From assembly GCF_012935715.1 (NCBI RefSeq), contig NZ_CP052860.1, positions 1,240,001 through 1,304,000 of the forward strand: DNA of 64,000 nt, read 5' to 3'. The notes beneath the pieces were generated by a model. That model saw only the letters and a list, made by a program, of their open reading frames with translations. It was not told the origin of the DNA and ran no database searches. The translations under genes and the position numbers were made by a program. Each line of letters starts with the position of its first letter. Positions within the stretch are counted from its first letter, which is position 1. This DNA comes from Pseudomonas sp. ADAK13. Lineage in GTDB: Bacteria; Pseudomonadota; Gammaproteobacteria; Pseudomonadales; Pseudomonadaceae. Below, in pieces: positions 17,114 through 28,325 of the stretch.

Positions 17114-19864
17114 TCAGAACTTGTATTCGAGCATCCCGCTCAACGTTCGCCCGCGCGCCAGGCTCAGGTTATTGGCATCCCCCATGGCGACGAAGTAGGC
17201 CTCATCGGTGGCGTTTTCCAGCGCCAGGGCGATGTTCAATTGGTCGGTCATCCAGTAGCTGGCGTACAGGTCATAGAGGGTGTACTGGGGCCAGAGCGCC
17301 TGGTCGATGAAGTCATAACCTTGTGAGTCGAGGTTCTCGCCATTGCCTGAGCTGTAGCGCACGCGGACGCCCATATCGAGTCGCTTTTCCAGGAAGCGCG
17401 CGCCCAGGGTCAGCGAGCCGCGATCAGCCGGCATATAGGTGGCGTTGCCCATGATCCGGCCACAGCTTTCCTTGTTGTTGGCAACATCGTCGTCCAGCAC
17501 CTCATACGTGGTCACCGGGCGCAGGCCGATCGTGCCGTTCGGCCGGGTGTAGCGTTCATAGCGTGTGGTGGACGGCCCGTTCTTCTTCGCCCCGCCCATG
17601 TAATAGTTCTTCGAGCAGAACTCGTTGCTGCCGATCATGTGGGTGTAACTAAGGTTGGCGTACGCCCGCCCCATGTCGTAGTTGAGTTGGTACTCCACCC
17701 CCCGAAAGCGCGTGGGGTTGGTGTTATTGACGTACGCCATCGTGCCGAGAAAACCGCCGACGGAGGTCTCCGGCAAACTGACGCTGTGATTGAGGAAAGA
17801 GAAGTTCTCGATCCGGGTATCGAAGTAAGCCACCTTCATGCCCAGGCGGTCGTCACCGAACAGCAGCCCCTCTTTGAATACGTTCACGCCCACTTCCCAG
17901 TCCCGCGACTCTTCGGGTTTCAGGAACGGGTTGGGAAACACCCGCTCTGATGAGCTGCCACCGTGAGGACGCCCGGTCATAAAGGTTTCCGTCACCGCCG
18001 GCGGGCGCCAGCCCTTGCCCCAGCGGGCGTAGAGTTGCATCCAGTCCAGCCCCGGCTTTATGCCGATACCGAACGTGGGAGAGAACTGGCCCTCTTCTCT
18101 ATCAATGTCGAAAACCTCCTCGACACGCTTGGCACCTACCGTGCTGCTGTAGAACCGATCGCGCCGGTACAGCGTCATCCCGGTGACCCCTTCCAGCCGA
18201 TAGCGGTCGTACCGCAAGCCCGCCTCCAGCGTCAGCCAGTCGCCATATTCGTACTGCAGGTTGTTGAACAGGCTGGCGATGGTGCGTTTGCCACCGGGCG
18301 TCCCGCCTTCAACGTAAGGCAACAGGCCGGAAAGGTTGGTGGCCTCGACCTTGTTGGTACTGGGCTTGAACTTGTCTTGATACACCTCCACGCCGTAGTT
18401 CCAGCTCACATGACCCAGCGCATCGAAGTCGAACCGCGACGTGTTGTCGCCCTGTACACCCCAGGTATCGGTCTGAAAATGATCCGTGTAGCCCGCCACA
18501 TAGTTGCCGGAGGTCAGTGTCGCGGCGTTGGGCGCATTGTCCCGGTCCATCTGTGTGGTGACGTAGTAGACCTTGGCTTTGAAATCGATCAGCGGGTTAT
18601 CCGGCGTGTAGCGATAATCCAGCCCGACGTTCTTGGCATTGAGGTTGTTCTTGCTGACGCGCTGGTAGTACACGCTCTGGTTATCCGGGGCGGTGTAGGC
18701 CCACGCGTCATTGCTGTCGCTGTCACTTTCCAGGTAGCTCAGTTGCACCCGTTGGTCATTGGGCAGGTTCAGGCCGAACTTGACGATTTGGGAGCGGGTG
18801 ACGCTGCCGGTGTCACCGACCTCACTGTTCAGCCAATCGTCGAAGGCCGCAGGCTGGGAGTCGCGAGCGCGCAAATGAGTGCCCAGTTTCTGGTCGTTGT
18901 GGGTACCGGCGCGGTAGTCGCCAAAATGCCGTTCGCTGTACCCCAGCAGCACGTCGCCGCGCTCGTCGCCAAAGGCAAACACACCGCTGCCGTTGAAATA
19001 GGTGCCGTTACCCAGTTCACCAATCCCGCTACCGGCACGCAAACGCCCGCCATAATCCTTGCCATCGGCCAGGAACTCACTGGCCTCCAGGGTCTTGAAG
19101 GATGCAATCCCGCCCAACACGGCAGCACCGCCCTGCCCGGACTGGCTGCCCTTGTCGATTTCGATGCTGGAGATGAACTCCGGGTCGATCAACATCGTGC
19201 CGTTGCGCTGCTGGTGGCCGTTGACGTTGAAGTTCTGGCGCATGCCGTCGATGTTCATGTTGACCCGGCCGTAGTCCTGCACGCCGCGGATGTTCACCGA
19301 CAGGCCCGGGTCACGCTGGTTGACGGCGGTGTACACGCCGGCGGTTTCTTCGAGCATGTCGGCGGCGTGGCGCGGCGGGCGTTTGTCGATCTGCTCGCGA
19401 CTGATCACGGCCACCGAGCGCGGTGTGTCGTATACCCAGTCGCTTGGCTTGCCGTTGGTGTTGCCGGTGATGGTGGTGGTGCCCACGGTCAGCGCACCGT
19501 CATGGTCGGCGCTGACGCGCGTCAGCGTCACCTGCCGGTCCCCGGTAAAGCGGTATTCCACCGGTGCACTGCCCACCAATCGGCCGAGGCCTTCCTGGGC
19601 GCTGTAACGGCCCTTGAGCGCGGTGCTGGTGAGGCCTTGCAGGCGCGCGCTGTCGAAGAGCACTTGCAACCCGGCCTGGTCGGCGAACGTCAGTACGGCA
19701 AGGCCCAAGGGTTGCGCCGCAATATCAAACGTCAATGTGACAGGCTGTGACTCACCGACTGGCGCCTCGGCGGCCTGCACCTGGCAGGCGGAGGCGAACA
19801 GCCCCAGGTGGATGGCAAGGGCCAACCGGCTACCGGTGTTGCGCCCCTTGGTGATTGCAGACAT
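17114..19864 (-). CDS. hasR: TonB-dependent hemophore/heme receptor HasR
   Basis: A 916-residue outer-membrane transporter that takes heme from HasA and signals heme capture to HasS. Domains in order: signal peptide (to about ACQVQA), STN signalling domain (PVTLTFDIAAQPLGLAVLTF..., residues ~40-115), TonB box/plug (DTPRSVAVISREQIDKRP...), then the 22-strand barrel ending LSGMLEYKF, with the terminal Phe expected of outer-membrane proteins. The STN domain shows it works with an ECF sigma/anti-sigma pair, both present next door. Start ATG 19864 has AAGGGA upstream; an in-frame codon at 19888 would add eight residues. Length fits HasR. Confidence 0.93.
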   Translation of the reverse strand: MSAITKGRNTGSRLALAIHLGLFASACQVQAAEAPVGESQPVTLTFDIAAQPLGLAVLTFADQAGLQVLFDSARLQGLTSTALKGRYSAQEGLGRLVGSAPVEYRFTGDRQVTLTRVSADHDGALTVGTTTITGNTNGKPSDWVYDTPRSVAVISREQIDKRPPRHAADMLEETAGVYTAVNQRDPGLSVNIRGVQDYGRVNMNIDGMRQNFNVNGHQQRNGTMLIDPEFISSIEIDKGSQSGQGGAAVLGGIASFKTLEASEFLADGKDYGGRLRAGSGIGELGNGTYFNGSGVFAFGDERGDVLLGYSERHFGDYRAGTHNDQKLGTHLRARDSQPAAFDDWLNSEVGDTGSVTRSQIVKFGLNLPNDQRVQLSYLESDSDSNDAWAYTAPDNQSVYYQRVSKNNLNAKNVGLDYRYTPDNPLIDFKAKVYYVTTQMDRDNAPNAATLTSGNYVAGYTDHFQTDTWGVQGDNTSRFDFDALGHVSWNYGVEVYQDKFKPSTNKVEATNLSGLLPYVEGGTPGGKRTIASLFNNLQYEYGDWLTLEAGLRYDRYRLEGVTGMTLYRRDRFYSSTVGAKRVEEVFDIDREEGQFSPTFGIGIKPGLDWMQLYARWGKGWRPPAVTETFMTGRPHGGSSSERVFPNPFLKPEESRDWEVGVNVFKEGLLFGDDRLGMKVAYFDTRIENFSFLNHSVSLPETSVGGFLGTMAYVNNTNPTRFRGVEYQLNYDMGRAYANLSYTHMIGSNEFCSKNYYMGGAKKNGPSTTRYERYTRPNGTIGLRPVTTYEVLDDDVANNKESCGRIMGNATYMPADRGSLTLGARFLEKRLDMGVRVRYSSGNGENLDSQGYDFIDQALWPQYTLYDLYASYWMTDQLNIALALENATDEAYFVAMGDANNLSLARGRTLSGMLEYKF

Positions 19865-19998
19865 CGACGTTATCCCTTCGCTGACCATTCTTGTTTATGC
19901 GAATACTTCTCACTTAACAGGACGTGTCAGGCGTCGGAACTCAGTAAGGTTTTTTTGAAAGTTTTTCCGAAGGGCGTAAACGGGGCCCGGCGACCCCA

Positions 19999-20988
19999 TC
20001 AATAGATCAGGCTCAGCCCCGCCAGATCAAAGCGCTGCACCTGTAATTCTTCGGTCAGGGTGCCGAGGGCCGTGTCGAGCATATCGAGACGGAACACGCC
20101 GCTGACTTCACGGGTGCCGAGGTCGGCATTAGTCAGCACCACCTTGCCCGGCCGGTAGCGGTTGAGCTGCTCGATGACCTTGGCCAGCGGCAAGCGATCG
20201 AAGATCAACACACCGCGACGCCAACTGGTGGCGCGCTCCAGGTCGAGGTCGTCGAGGGCGACCACGCCGTTCTCGGGGCTGTAGCGCGCAGCCTGGCCTT
20301 CCTTGAGCACGGTTTCTTTCTGCGGCACCGCTTGCAGCGTGACGGCCACACTGTGTTGCAACACTCCGACCCAAGCCTGCCGGTCGTCCTCACGCTCGAC
20401 CACAAACCGCGTGCCCAGGGCGCGGGTTTGCCCGCTGGCGCTCTGCACCACGAACGGCCTTTTTTCCTCACCGGCCATGGGCGCCACATCAAAGATCGCC
20501 GAGCCTTTGATCAGGCTGATGCGCCGCTGCACACCGTCAAAATCCAGCTTGATCGCACTCGCAGAATCCAGTTGCACGCTGCTGCCGTCCGCCAGGTGCA
20601 CGGTGCGCACCTCGCCTTTTTGGGTGAGGTAATCGGCCTGCATCTGCAGCAGCGCCTCAGGCCCGCGCACCCAGCCGACGCCGGCCACCACCAGCAACAG
20701 CGCAACACTCGCCGCCATGCGCCACGGCCTGCGCCGACGAGAGCCGCGCACCGGCGCCGCGGTGGCGGGCGGCCGCTGGCGATGCACCGTCTCATCACGA
20801 TGCACCTCGCCCAGCGCCGCCCACGTCTGCTCGGCAAACCGCAGCGCCGCTTCATGGCGGCTGTCCCTGGCGATCCATTGGCGCAACTCGGCCTGCTCCT
20901 GATCGGTCAGGGCGCCGGCGTGCAGGCGCACCGCCCAATCGGCAGCCGCCTCGGTAATGCTGTGCTGTTGCGGACCCGGGCTATTCAC
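19999..20988 (-). CDS. hasS: FecR-family anti-sigma factor of the has system
   Basis: A 329-residue inner-membrane regulator that receives the signal from the HasR STN domain and controls HasI. The N-terminal DUF4880 domain (DWAVRLHAGALTDQEQAELRQWI) binds the sigma factor. There is one membrane helix (RMAASVALLLVVAGVGWVRG, near residue 95), then the FecR periplasmic domain and a C-terminal STN-like segment (FDRLPLAKVIEQLNRYRPGK). Start is GTG 20988 with a weak ribosome site. It lies 63 bp downstream of hasI. Identification as HasS rests on position. Confidence 0.88.
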   Translation of the reverse strand: MNSPGPQQHSITEAAADWAVRLHAGALTDQEQAELRQWIARDSRHEAALRFAEQTWAALGEVHRDETVHRQRPPATAAPVRGSRRRRPWRMAASVALLLVVAGVGWVRGPEALLQMQADYLTQKGEVRTVHLADGSSVQLDSASAIKLDFDGVQRRISLIKGSAIFDVAPMAGEEKRPFVVQSASGQTRALGTRFVVEREDDRQAWVGVLQHSVAVTLQAVPQKETVLKEGQAARYSPENGVVALDDLDLERATSWRRGVLIFDRLPLAKVIEQLNRYRPGKVVLTNADLGTREVSGVFRLDMLDTALGTLTEELQVQRFDLAGLSLIY

Positions 20989-21051
20989 GTGTGAATCTCG
21001 AATTTTTCGTTATATAACGCTGTGACGTCTGACCCCAGGTTTGTCGGTAAT

Positions 21052-21573
21052 TCATTCGTCGGACGGCCCCGCCTCACCTTCCTGCAAACGCTGCATGACA
21101 TACGCCAGCGCCTTGGCCAGGTGCTTTTGCACTGAGCTGTCGGAAATGCCCAGGTGGCGCGCGACCTGGGCATGGGTCATGCCCTCGATCCGGTTGAGGC
21201 GAAAAATCTGCCGGGTACGCTCCGGCAATTCCGCCAGTGCCTGCTTCAATGCCTGCCGCTGTTGCTGCGCCATCGCCTGAGCCTCCAACCCGGCCATTTC
21301 ATCTTCAATCTCGGCCAGCGCCTCATGGGGCACGGAGTCGGTCTTGCGCCGCGCCTCCTGGCGAATATGGTCGATCAGCAGATTACCGGCCTTGCGATAG
21401 AGATAGCCCTGGGAGTTGTCGATGCGCTCGCCGGCCGGCTTTTGCGCCAGGCGCAGGAAGCTCTCCTGCACCAGGTCTGCGGCCAACTGCGGGTCCCGTA
21501 CCTTGCGCGCGAGATACCCGCGCAGGGTATCGGCGTGCTTGAGAAACAGGCCTTTGAGATCCACGTCCGACAA
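21052..21573 (-). CDS. hasI: ECF sigma factor of the has system
   Basis: A 173-residue sigma-70 ECF factor expected to transcribe hasR and downstream genes. Region 2 has DLVQESFLRLAQKP and YLYRKAGNLLIDHIR; region 4 has LPERTRQIFRLNRIEGMTHAQVARHLGISDSSVQKHL. I place the start at TTG 21573, five bases after AGGGAG. A longer frame opening at ATG 21663 would put the Fur-like box inside coding sequence, and its first 30 residues do not resemble an ECF factor. A GTG three codons later is an alternative. The enzyme type is certain; the exact start is not. Confidence 0.88.
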   Translation of the reverse strand: MSDVDLKGLFLKHADTLRGYLARKVRDPQLAADLVQESFLRLAQKPAGERIDNSQGYLYRKAGNLLIDHIRQEARRKTDSVPHEALAEIEDEMAGLEAQAMAQQQRQALKQALAELPERTRQIFRLNRIEGMTHAQVARHLGISDSSVQKHLAKALAYVMQRLQEGEAGPSDE

Positions 21574-21623
21574 ACCGACTCCCTGGAATGTAGAGGAAAC
21601 AGGCGGGCATCTTAAGCGTTGTC

Positions 21624-21642
21624 GAGAATGATTTTCAATTGA
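21624..21642. promoter_or_regulatory. Fur-box-like site upstream of hasI
   Basis: GAGAATGATTTTCAATTGA resembles the Fur consensus GATAATGATAATCATTATC, with 8 of 9 matches in the first half and a weaker second half. It lies ~50 bp upstream of the proposed hasI start. Iron repression of the has locus through hasI is the known arrangement in pseudomonads; binding here is inferred. Confidence 0.6.
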
Positions 21643-21720
21643 TATCAGCTCTGATCTGCACAATGGCGGTTTTCATTCTGCGTTCGGTAATCGAACGGTT
21701 CCCACCCCGGCGATTGACCA

Positions 21721-21739
21721 AATTAACCATTCAGTACAT
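21721..21739. promoter_or_regulatory. Putative TetR operator upstream of aroQ
   Basis: AATTAACCATTCAGTACAT lies 38 bp before aroQ. Its complement matches the element between quiC and the MFS gene (25928-25946) at 14 of 19 positions. The TetR gene within the cluster is the obvious candidate binder. Confidence 0.55.
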
Positions 21740-21777
21740 TTTATCCGCAGACATAAAAACAACAGTGGAGATCCCTC

Positions 21778-22218
21778 ATGCCCCCTATCGTGCTGGTGCT
21801 CAACGGCCCCAATCTCAACCTGCTCGGCACCCGCGAGCCCGCCACTTATGGCCATGAAACCCTGGCCGACCTTGCCGCCCTTTGTGGCCGCAGCGCCGAG
21901 CAACTGGGACTGAAAGTCGAATTTCGCCAGACCAATCACGAAGGCGAATTGCTGGACTGGATCCACGGCGCCCGCGCCCGTTGCGCCGGGATTGTGATCA
22001 ACCCGGCAGCCTGGACCCACACCTCGGTAGCGATCCGCGACGCGCTGGTGGCCAGTGAAGTACCGGTGATCGAAGTGCATTTGTCCAACGTGCATGCCCG
22101 GGAAGCGTTCCGTCATCACTCCTTTGTGTCGCCGATTGCAAAGGCGGTACTCGCTGGCTTTGGCAGCCATGGTTATCACCTGGCCCTCGAACACTTCAGC
22201 AAGACCTTGAAGGGATGA
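21778..22218 (+). CDS. aroQ: Type II 3-dehydroquinate dehydratase
   Basis: A 146-residue dodecameric dehydratase interconverting 3-dehydroquinate and 3-dehydroshikimate. Active-site motifs are all present: [47 protein letters not shown] and [17 protein letters not shown]. Start ATG 21778 with GGAG upstream. Its stop overlaps the following aroE-like gene (ATGA). Given its neighbours (quiC, carrier, TetR), this copy probably serves quinate breakdown; a biosynthetic aroQ is expected elsewhere in the genome. Confidence 0.95.
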   Translation: MPPIVLVLNGPNLNLLGTREPATYGHETLADLAALCGRSAEQLGLKVEFRQTNHEGELLDWIHGARARCAGIVINPAAWTHTSVAIRDALVASEVPVIEVHLSNVHAREAFRHHSFVSPIAKAVLAGFGSHGYHLALEHFSKTLKG

Positions 22219-23075
22219 ACCCGGTGTCCAGACGTCGAATTCTCGCCGGCCTGATCGGCGCCGGCATCCAGGCCTCCCGCACGCCGGCCCTGCATGAGCA
22301 CGAGGGCGATGCCCAGGGCTTGCGGTACCTGTATCGCCTGATCGACCTCGACCAGTTGCAGGTGGATACCCGCGCCCTGCCCGACCTGTTGATGGCGGCC
22401 GAGCAGATGAACTTCACTGGCTTGAACATCACCTACCCGTGCAAGCAGGCAATCCTGCCGTTGCTGGATGACCTGTCACCCGAAGCACGAGGCATCGGCG
22501 CGGTGAACACCGTGGTGTTCCGCAACGGTGAACGCATCGGCCACAACACCGACTGCCTGGGTTTTGCCGAAGGCTTTCGCCGCGGCTTGAATGACGTGGC
22601 ACGCAGGCACGTGGTGCAGATGGGCGCGGGCGGTGCCGGTGCGGCAGTGGCCCATGCGCTGCTGGGCGAAGGCGTGGAACGCTTGAGTATTTTCGACATG
22701 GACGCCGAGCGCGCCCGGAGCCTGGCGGACAACCTCAACCAGCATTTCGGTGCCGGCCGGGCCCAGGCGGGCAATGACCTGGAAAGCGCCATGGCCGAGG
22801 CCGACGGCCTGGTGAACACCACACCGATGGGCATGGCCAAGCTGCCCGGCATGCCGGTGCCGCTGCACACTTTGCGCGCTGATTTGTGGGTGGCAGAGAT
22901 TGTGTATTTCCCGCTGGAAACCGAATTGCTGCGCAACGCCCGCGCCCTGGGTTGCCGCACGCTGGATGGCGGCAACATGGCGGTGTTTCAGGCGGTGAAG
23001 GCGTTTGAGTTGTTCAGCGGGGAAGTGGCGGATGCCGACCGCATGCTGGCGCACTTCCAGAGCATGAACATCTGA
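22215..23075 (+). CDS. Shikimate/quinate dehydrogenase-like protein (AroE superfamily)
   Basis: A 286-residue AroE-fold dehydrogenase, likely oxidising quinate or shikimate in the catabolic direction. The substrate loop reads [19 protein letters not shown], unlike the HSxSP loop of biosynthetic AroE and similar to catabolic Qsu/Rif-type homologues. The catalytic Lys is in NITYPCK and the Asp in GHNTDCLGF. The nucleotide fold [14 protein letters not shown] is followed by FDMD: an acid at the end of beta-2, instead of the NRT of NADPH-using AroE, suggests NAD+. Both differences support a degradative role. Cotranscribed with aroQ. Confidence 0.85.
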   Translation: MNPVSRRRILAGLIGAGIQASRTPALHEHEGDAQGLRYLYRLIDLDQLQVDTRALPDLLMAAEQMNFTGLNITYPCKQAILPLLDDLSPEARGIGAVNTVVFRNGERIGHNTDCLGFAEGFRRGLNDVARRHVVQMGAGGAGAAVAHALLGEGVERLSIFDMDAERARSLADNLNQHFGAGRAQAGNDLESAMAEADGLVNTTPMGMAKLPGMPVPLHTLRADLWVAEIVYFPLETELLRNARALGCRTLDGGNMAVFQAVKAFELFSGEVADADRMLAHFQSMNI

Positions 23076-23096
23076 CGGTAGAAACCGGATCAAAAG

Positions 23097-23182
23097 GTGG
23101 GAGCTGGCTCGCCTGCGATGCAAACAACTCGGTACTTCAGACAAACCGAGTTGATCCTATCGCGGGCAAGCCCGGCTCCCAC
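23097..23182. repeat. REPIN (family A) plus a third partial unit
   Basis: Inverted REP units GTGGGAGCTGGCTCGCCTGC and its diverged complement GCGGGCAAGCCCGGCTCCCA flank a spacer with an internal ACTCGGT/ACCGAGT stem. A further half unit, CCCGCTCCCACAT, follows to about 23200. It lies between the convergent aroE-like and tetR genes. Confidence 0.88.
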
Positions 23183-23216
23183 AAAAGCCCGCTCCCACAT
23201 TTGTTCAGTGTTAAAT

Positions 23217-23882
23217 TCAGGCCTGCAGGTAGCGCAACACCGACTCGCAGATCATCGCCCGATGCCGCTGCTTGACCGCTTCGTCCGACAACTCGATCTG
23301 AAAGATCTCGCTGAAGGTGTGGCGGTTGGACACCCGGTAAAAGCTGAACGAGTTGATCAGCAAGTGCACGTCCAGCGGCTCCAGTCCTTCACGGAACAAC
23401 CCCAGTTCGGCGCCCCGGCGCAACGTGGTGCCGAGGGCTTCGAGGATGTTGCTGTTCATCGCCTTGATCGATGTCGACTGCTTTACATACTCGGCGTTGT
23501 GGATGTTCTCGATGCTCACAATCCGCACAAAATCCACGTTCTGATCGTGGTGATCAAAGGTGAATTCCACCAGCCGACGGATCGCTTCCCGGGGCTCCAG
23601 GGCCGTCAGGTTCATCCGGGTTTCGGTGTTGCGAATGTCGCCGTAGAGCTTCTCCAGCACCTCGACGTAGAGCTGCTCCTTGCTGCCGAAGTAGTAATAA
23701 ATCATGCGCTTGGAGGTCTGGATACGCTCCGCGATCGCGTCCACCCGGGCGCCGGAAAGGCCCTGGGTGACAAACTCGACGATGGCTTCCTGGAGGATGT
23801 TCTCGCGGGTCTTTTCCGGGTTGTTCTTGCGACTCTTGCGCGGCGCGGCGGCCGCGGCGGGAAGCTCGGAAGTCAGGGTCAT
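23217..23882 (-). CDS. TetR-family regulator of the quinate/shikimate cluster
   Basis: A 221-residue repressor-type protein. The N-terminal helix-turn-helix domain is at residues ~22-70 (KTRENILQEAIVEFVTQGLSGARVDAIAERIQTSKRMIYYYFGSKE), followed by a ligand-binding domain. It lies 71 bp downstream of quiC on the same strand and between the two arms of the pathway, so it most likely controls both. The candidate operator is the 19-bp motif repeated at 21721-21739 and 25928-25946. The inducer would be a pathway compound such as quinate, shikimate or protocatechuate; none is shown by the sequence. Confidence 0.87.
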   Translation of the reverse strand: MTLTSELPAAAAAPRKSRKNNPEKTRENILQEAIVEFVTQGLSGARVDAIAERIQTSKRMIYYYFGSKEQLYVEVLEKLYGDIRNTETRMNLTALEPREAIRRLVEFTFDHHDQNVDFVRIVSIENIHNAEYVKQSTSIKAMNSNILEALGTTLRRGAELGLFREGLEPLDVHLLINSFSFYRVSNRHTFSEIFQIELSDEAVKQRHRAMICESVLRYLQA

Positions 23883-23953
23883 GGTGCGCTCACGGCCTTA
23901 GGTGCAGGCGGTGATTATGGGCCGCCGCGCACGCCGAAGGAAGCGCCGGCACC

Positions 23954-25852
<1,899 letters not shown>

Positions 25853-25927
25853 GGGGCGACTCCCGGCATTGAGGCATGTCTTGTTTACGGCAAATTATTG
25901 GCCGCTAAACTCATCACAGCAATTGAA

Positions 25928-25946
25928 ATGTACGAACCGGTTAGTT
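25928..25946. promoter_or_regulatory. Putative TetR operator between quiC and the MFS gene
   Basis: ATGTACGAACCGGTTAGTT contains the palindrome ACnAACCGGTTnGT. It matches the complement of the aroQ-upstream element at 14 of 19 positions. It is placed to control both divergent promoters in the 254-bp quiC/MFS gap. Confidence 0.6.
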
Positions 25947-26106
25947 TTATGGGCGATTATCGAACAGAATGGCAATCAGCGAATTGACGATTTTTTAGCC
26001 ACTGCGCACCATCGACAGCACATTGAGTCCCGCTCCTGTTGAGCGGCCTCGGTTAACCAAGACCCTGAACACACCATAAAAATTTCAAAAAAACGGGTAC
26101 TTCCTC

Positions 26107-27441
26107 ATGCCTTCGCAAACTCCCGCCGTGGCCGTGCGCCACAGCAATCCCCATAGCGGCATCGGCGACAAAATCCGTGGCGCCATGGCTGTCGGTAAAA
26201 CCCGCTGGGGCATGCTGGCCCTGGTGTTTTTCGCCACCACCCTGAACTACATCGACCGCGCCGCCCTTGGCGTGATGCAGCCGATCCTGGCCAAGGAAAT
26301 GAGCTGGACGGCGATGGACTACGCCAACATCAACTTCTGGTTCCAGGTGGGTTACGCAATCGGCTTTGTGCTGCAAGGCCGGCTGATCGACCGGGTCGGC
26401 GTCAAGCGCGTGTTCTTCTGCGCGGTGCTGCTGTGGAGCCTGGCCACCGGCGCCCACGGCCTGGCCACCTCGGCAGTGGGCTTTATGGTGTGCCGGTTTA
26501 TTCTCGGGCTCACCGAGGCCGCCAACTACCCGGCCTGCGTCAAGACCACCCGCCTGTGGTTCCCCGCCGGCGAGCGTGCGGTGGCGACCGGGATCTTCAA
26601 CGCCGGCACCAACGTCGGCGCAATGATGACGCCGATGCTGCTGCCACTGATCCTCCACGTGTGGGGCTGGCAGGCCGCGTTCCTGTGCATGTCGGCACTG
26701 GGCGGCATCTGGCTGGTGTTCTGGGGTTTGAAGTACTACAACCCAGAAGACCATCCGAGCGTGAAGCAATCGGAACTGGACTACGTGCAGCAGGAAGTGG
26801 AACCGGAACAACCCCGCGTGCCGTTCAGCCGAATCCTGCGCATGCGCGGTACCTGGGCCTTCGCCCTCGCCTACTCGATGACCGCGCCGGTGTTCTGGTT
26901 CTACCTTTACTGGCTGCCGCCGTTCCTGAATCAGCAATACAACCTGGGCATCAACGTGACCCAGATGGGCATCCCGCTGATCATCATTTACCTGACGGCG
27001 GACTTCGGCAGCATTGGCGGCGGGATTCTGTCTTCGTTCCTGATTGGCCGCGGGATGAATCCGATCAAGGCGCGGCTGTTGTCGATGCTGCTGTTCGCCT
27101 GCTGCATCGTCGGCGTCATCATGGCCGCCGGTTCCAGCCAACTGTGGGTCGCGGTGTTTGCCATCTCCTTGGCCATCGGCGCGCACCAGGCCTGGACCGC
27201 CAATATCTGGAGCCTGGTGATGGACTACACGCCCAAGCACATGATGAGTACGGTGTTCGGTTTTGGCGGCATGTGCGCGGCCATCGGCGGGATGTTCATG
27301 ACCCAGATCGTCGGCCATATCCTGACCGTGACCAACAACAACTACACCGTGCTGTTCACCCTGATTCCGGCGATGTACTTCATCGCGCTGGTCTGGATGT
27401 ACTTCATGGCGCCACGCAAGATTCCGACCGTCGAGGTCTGA
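26107..27441 (+). CDS. MFS transporter, anion:cation symporter family, likely quinate/shikimate uptake
   Basis: A 444-residue inner-membrane carrier with twelve predicted helices and a cytoplasmic N terminus. ACS-family markers: LVFFATTLNYIDRAALGVMQ (helix 1), GRLIDRVGVKR (motif A), FILGLTEAANYPACVKTTRLW and FPAGERAVATGIFNAGTNVG (helices 4-5), typical of hexuronate/aromatic-acid carriers. Divergent from quiC with the putative operator between them, so uptake of quinate, shikimate or a related acid is the likely job; substrate is inferred from context only. The Shine-Dalgarno at ATG 26107 is weak. Confidence 0.88.
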   Translation: MPSQTPAVAVRHSNPHSGIGDKIRGAMAVGKTRWGMLALVFFATTLNYIDRAALGVMQPILAKEMSWTAMDYANINFWFQVGYAIGFVLQGRLIDRVGVKRVFFCAVLLWSLATGAHGLATSAVGFMVCRFILGLTEAANYPACVKTTRLWFPAGERAVATGIFNAGTNVGAMMTPMLLPLILHVWGWQAAFLCMSALGGIWLVFWGLKYYNPEDHPSVKQSELDYVQQEVEPEQPRVPFSRILRMRGTWAFALAYSMTAPVFWFYLYWLPPFLNQQYNLGINVTQMGIPLIIIYLTADFGSIGGGILSSFLIGRGMNPIKARLLSMLLFACCIVGVIMAAGSSQLWVAVFAISLAIGAHQAWTANIWSLVMDYTPKHMMSTVFGFGGMCAAIGGMFMTQIVGHILTVTNNNYTVLFTLIPAMYFIALVWMYFMAPRKIPTVEV

Positions 27442-27446
27442 GTTTC

Positions 27447-28325
27447 CTACCTGCGCCGCTGCTGCCAGGCAGCGGCCAACCCGCTCAGGCAAATCACCCC
27501 GATCCCGACCACGGTGGTCAGGTCCGGGGTGTGATTGAACACCAGCCAGCCCAACAACCCCGCAAACACGATCTGGCAATAGCCGAACGGTGCCAGCAGC
27601 GCTGGCGCCGCGAAGCGGAAGGCCTGGGTCAGCATCAAGTGTGCGGTCATCCCGCAGGTGCCCAGCGCCAGCATCAACACCCCGTGCCACAGGCTCGGCA
27701 CCTGCCAGAAGAACGGTACCAGTGCACTCATCACCAGGGTGTTGCACAGCCCGGCGAAGAAGTTGCTGGTGGTGGGTGTGTCGTACTTGCTGAGGATGCG
27801 CGTGAGCAGCTGGTAGAAGCAGAAGAACAGTGCGGAGGTCAGCGGCAACAACACCGCCGGCGTAAACAGCTCACCGCCCGGATGCACGATGATCAGCACC
27901 CCGATAAACCCGCAAATCACCGCCAGCCATTGGCCGCGGGTCACGTGCTCGCCCAGCAGTGGCACCGACAACGCGGTGACCAGAATCGGCGCAAGAAAGT
28001 TGACCGCCGTGGCCTCGGCCAACGGGATAAAGTGCAGCGCCGCCGTAAAGAACAGGCTGGTGCCCAGCAGGCACAAGGCCCGCGCCACCTGCAGCAACGG
28101 CCGCTTGCTGCGCAGCACCCGCAGGCCCGATTGCGGCAGGAAGATCCCGGCCATCAACAGCGTGTGCACCAGGTAACGGGCCCACACCACCATCACGATC
28201 GGGTAAAACCCGGCCAGGTATTTGGACAGCGCGTCGTGGCTGGAAAACAGAAAAGTCGCCACCACAATCAGCAAAATGCCTTTGAGCGGGTGGTTGACGC
28301 CGGAAAGTGGGGTACTGAGGGTCAT
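27447..28325 (-). CDS. EamA/DMT-family transporter
   Basis: A 292-residue inner-membrane protein with ten hydrophobic helices in two EamA repeats. The N-terminal repeat starts GILLIVVATFLFSSHDALSKYLAG; LAEATAVNFLAPILVTALSV is a typical helix-4 signature. Probably a small-metabolite exporter; the substrate is not evident. I start it at ATG 28325 (MTLSTPLSGVNH), not at an in-frame codon 13 residues upstream, because the first helix is at the right distance. Its stop is only 5 bp from the convergent MFS stop. Confidence 0.85.
   Translation of the reverse strand: MTLSTPLSGVNHPLKGILLIVVATFLFSSHDALSKYLAGFYPIVMVVWARYLVHTLLMAGIFLPQSGLRVLRSKRPLLQVARALCLLGTSLFFTAALHFIPLAEATAVNFLAPILVTALSVPLLGEHVTRGQWLAVICGFIGVLIIVHPGGELFTPAVLLPLTSALFFCFYQLLTRILSKYDTPTTSNFFAGLCNTLVMSALVPFFWQVPSLWHGVLMLALGTCGMTAHLMLTQAFRFAAPALLAPFGYCQIVFAGLLGWLVFNHTPDLTTVVGIGVICLSGLAAAWQQRRR

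Noticed and set aside
17963..19750. A 595-codon plus-strand frame opposite hasR
   Set aside because: Antisense shadow of hasR; the product has no recognisable domain and the composition expected of a reverse frame.
23217..23882. The TetR gene as a fatty-acid or drug-efflux regulator
   Set aside because: No efflux or fatty-acid genes adjoin it, whereas the cluster around it is a complete quinate/shikimate route with a matching repeated motif.
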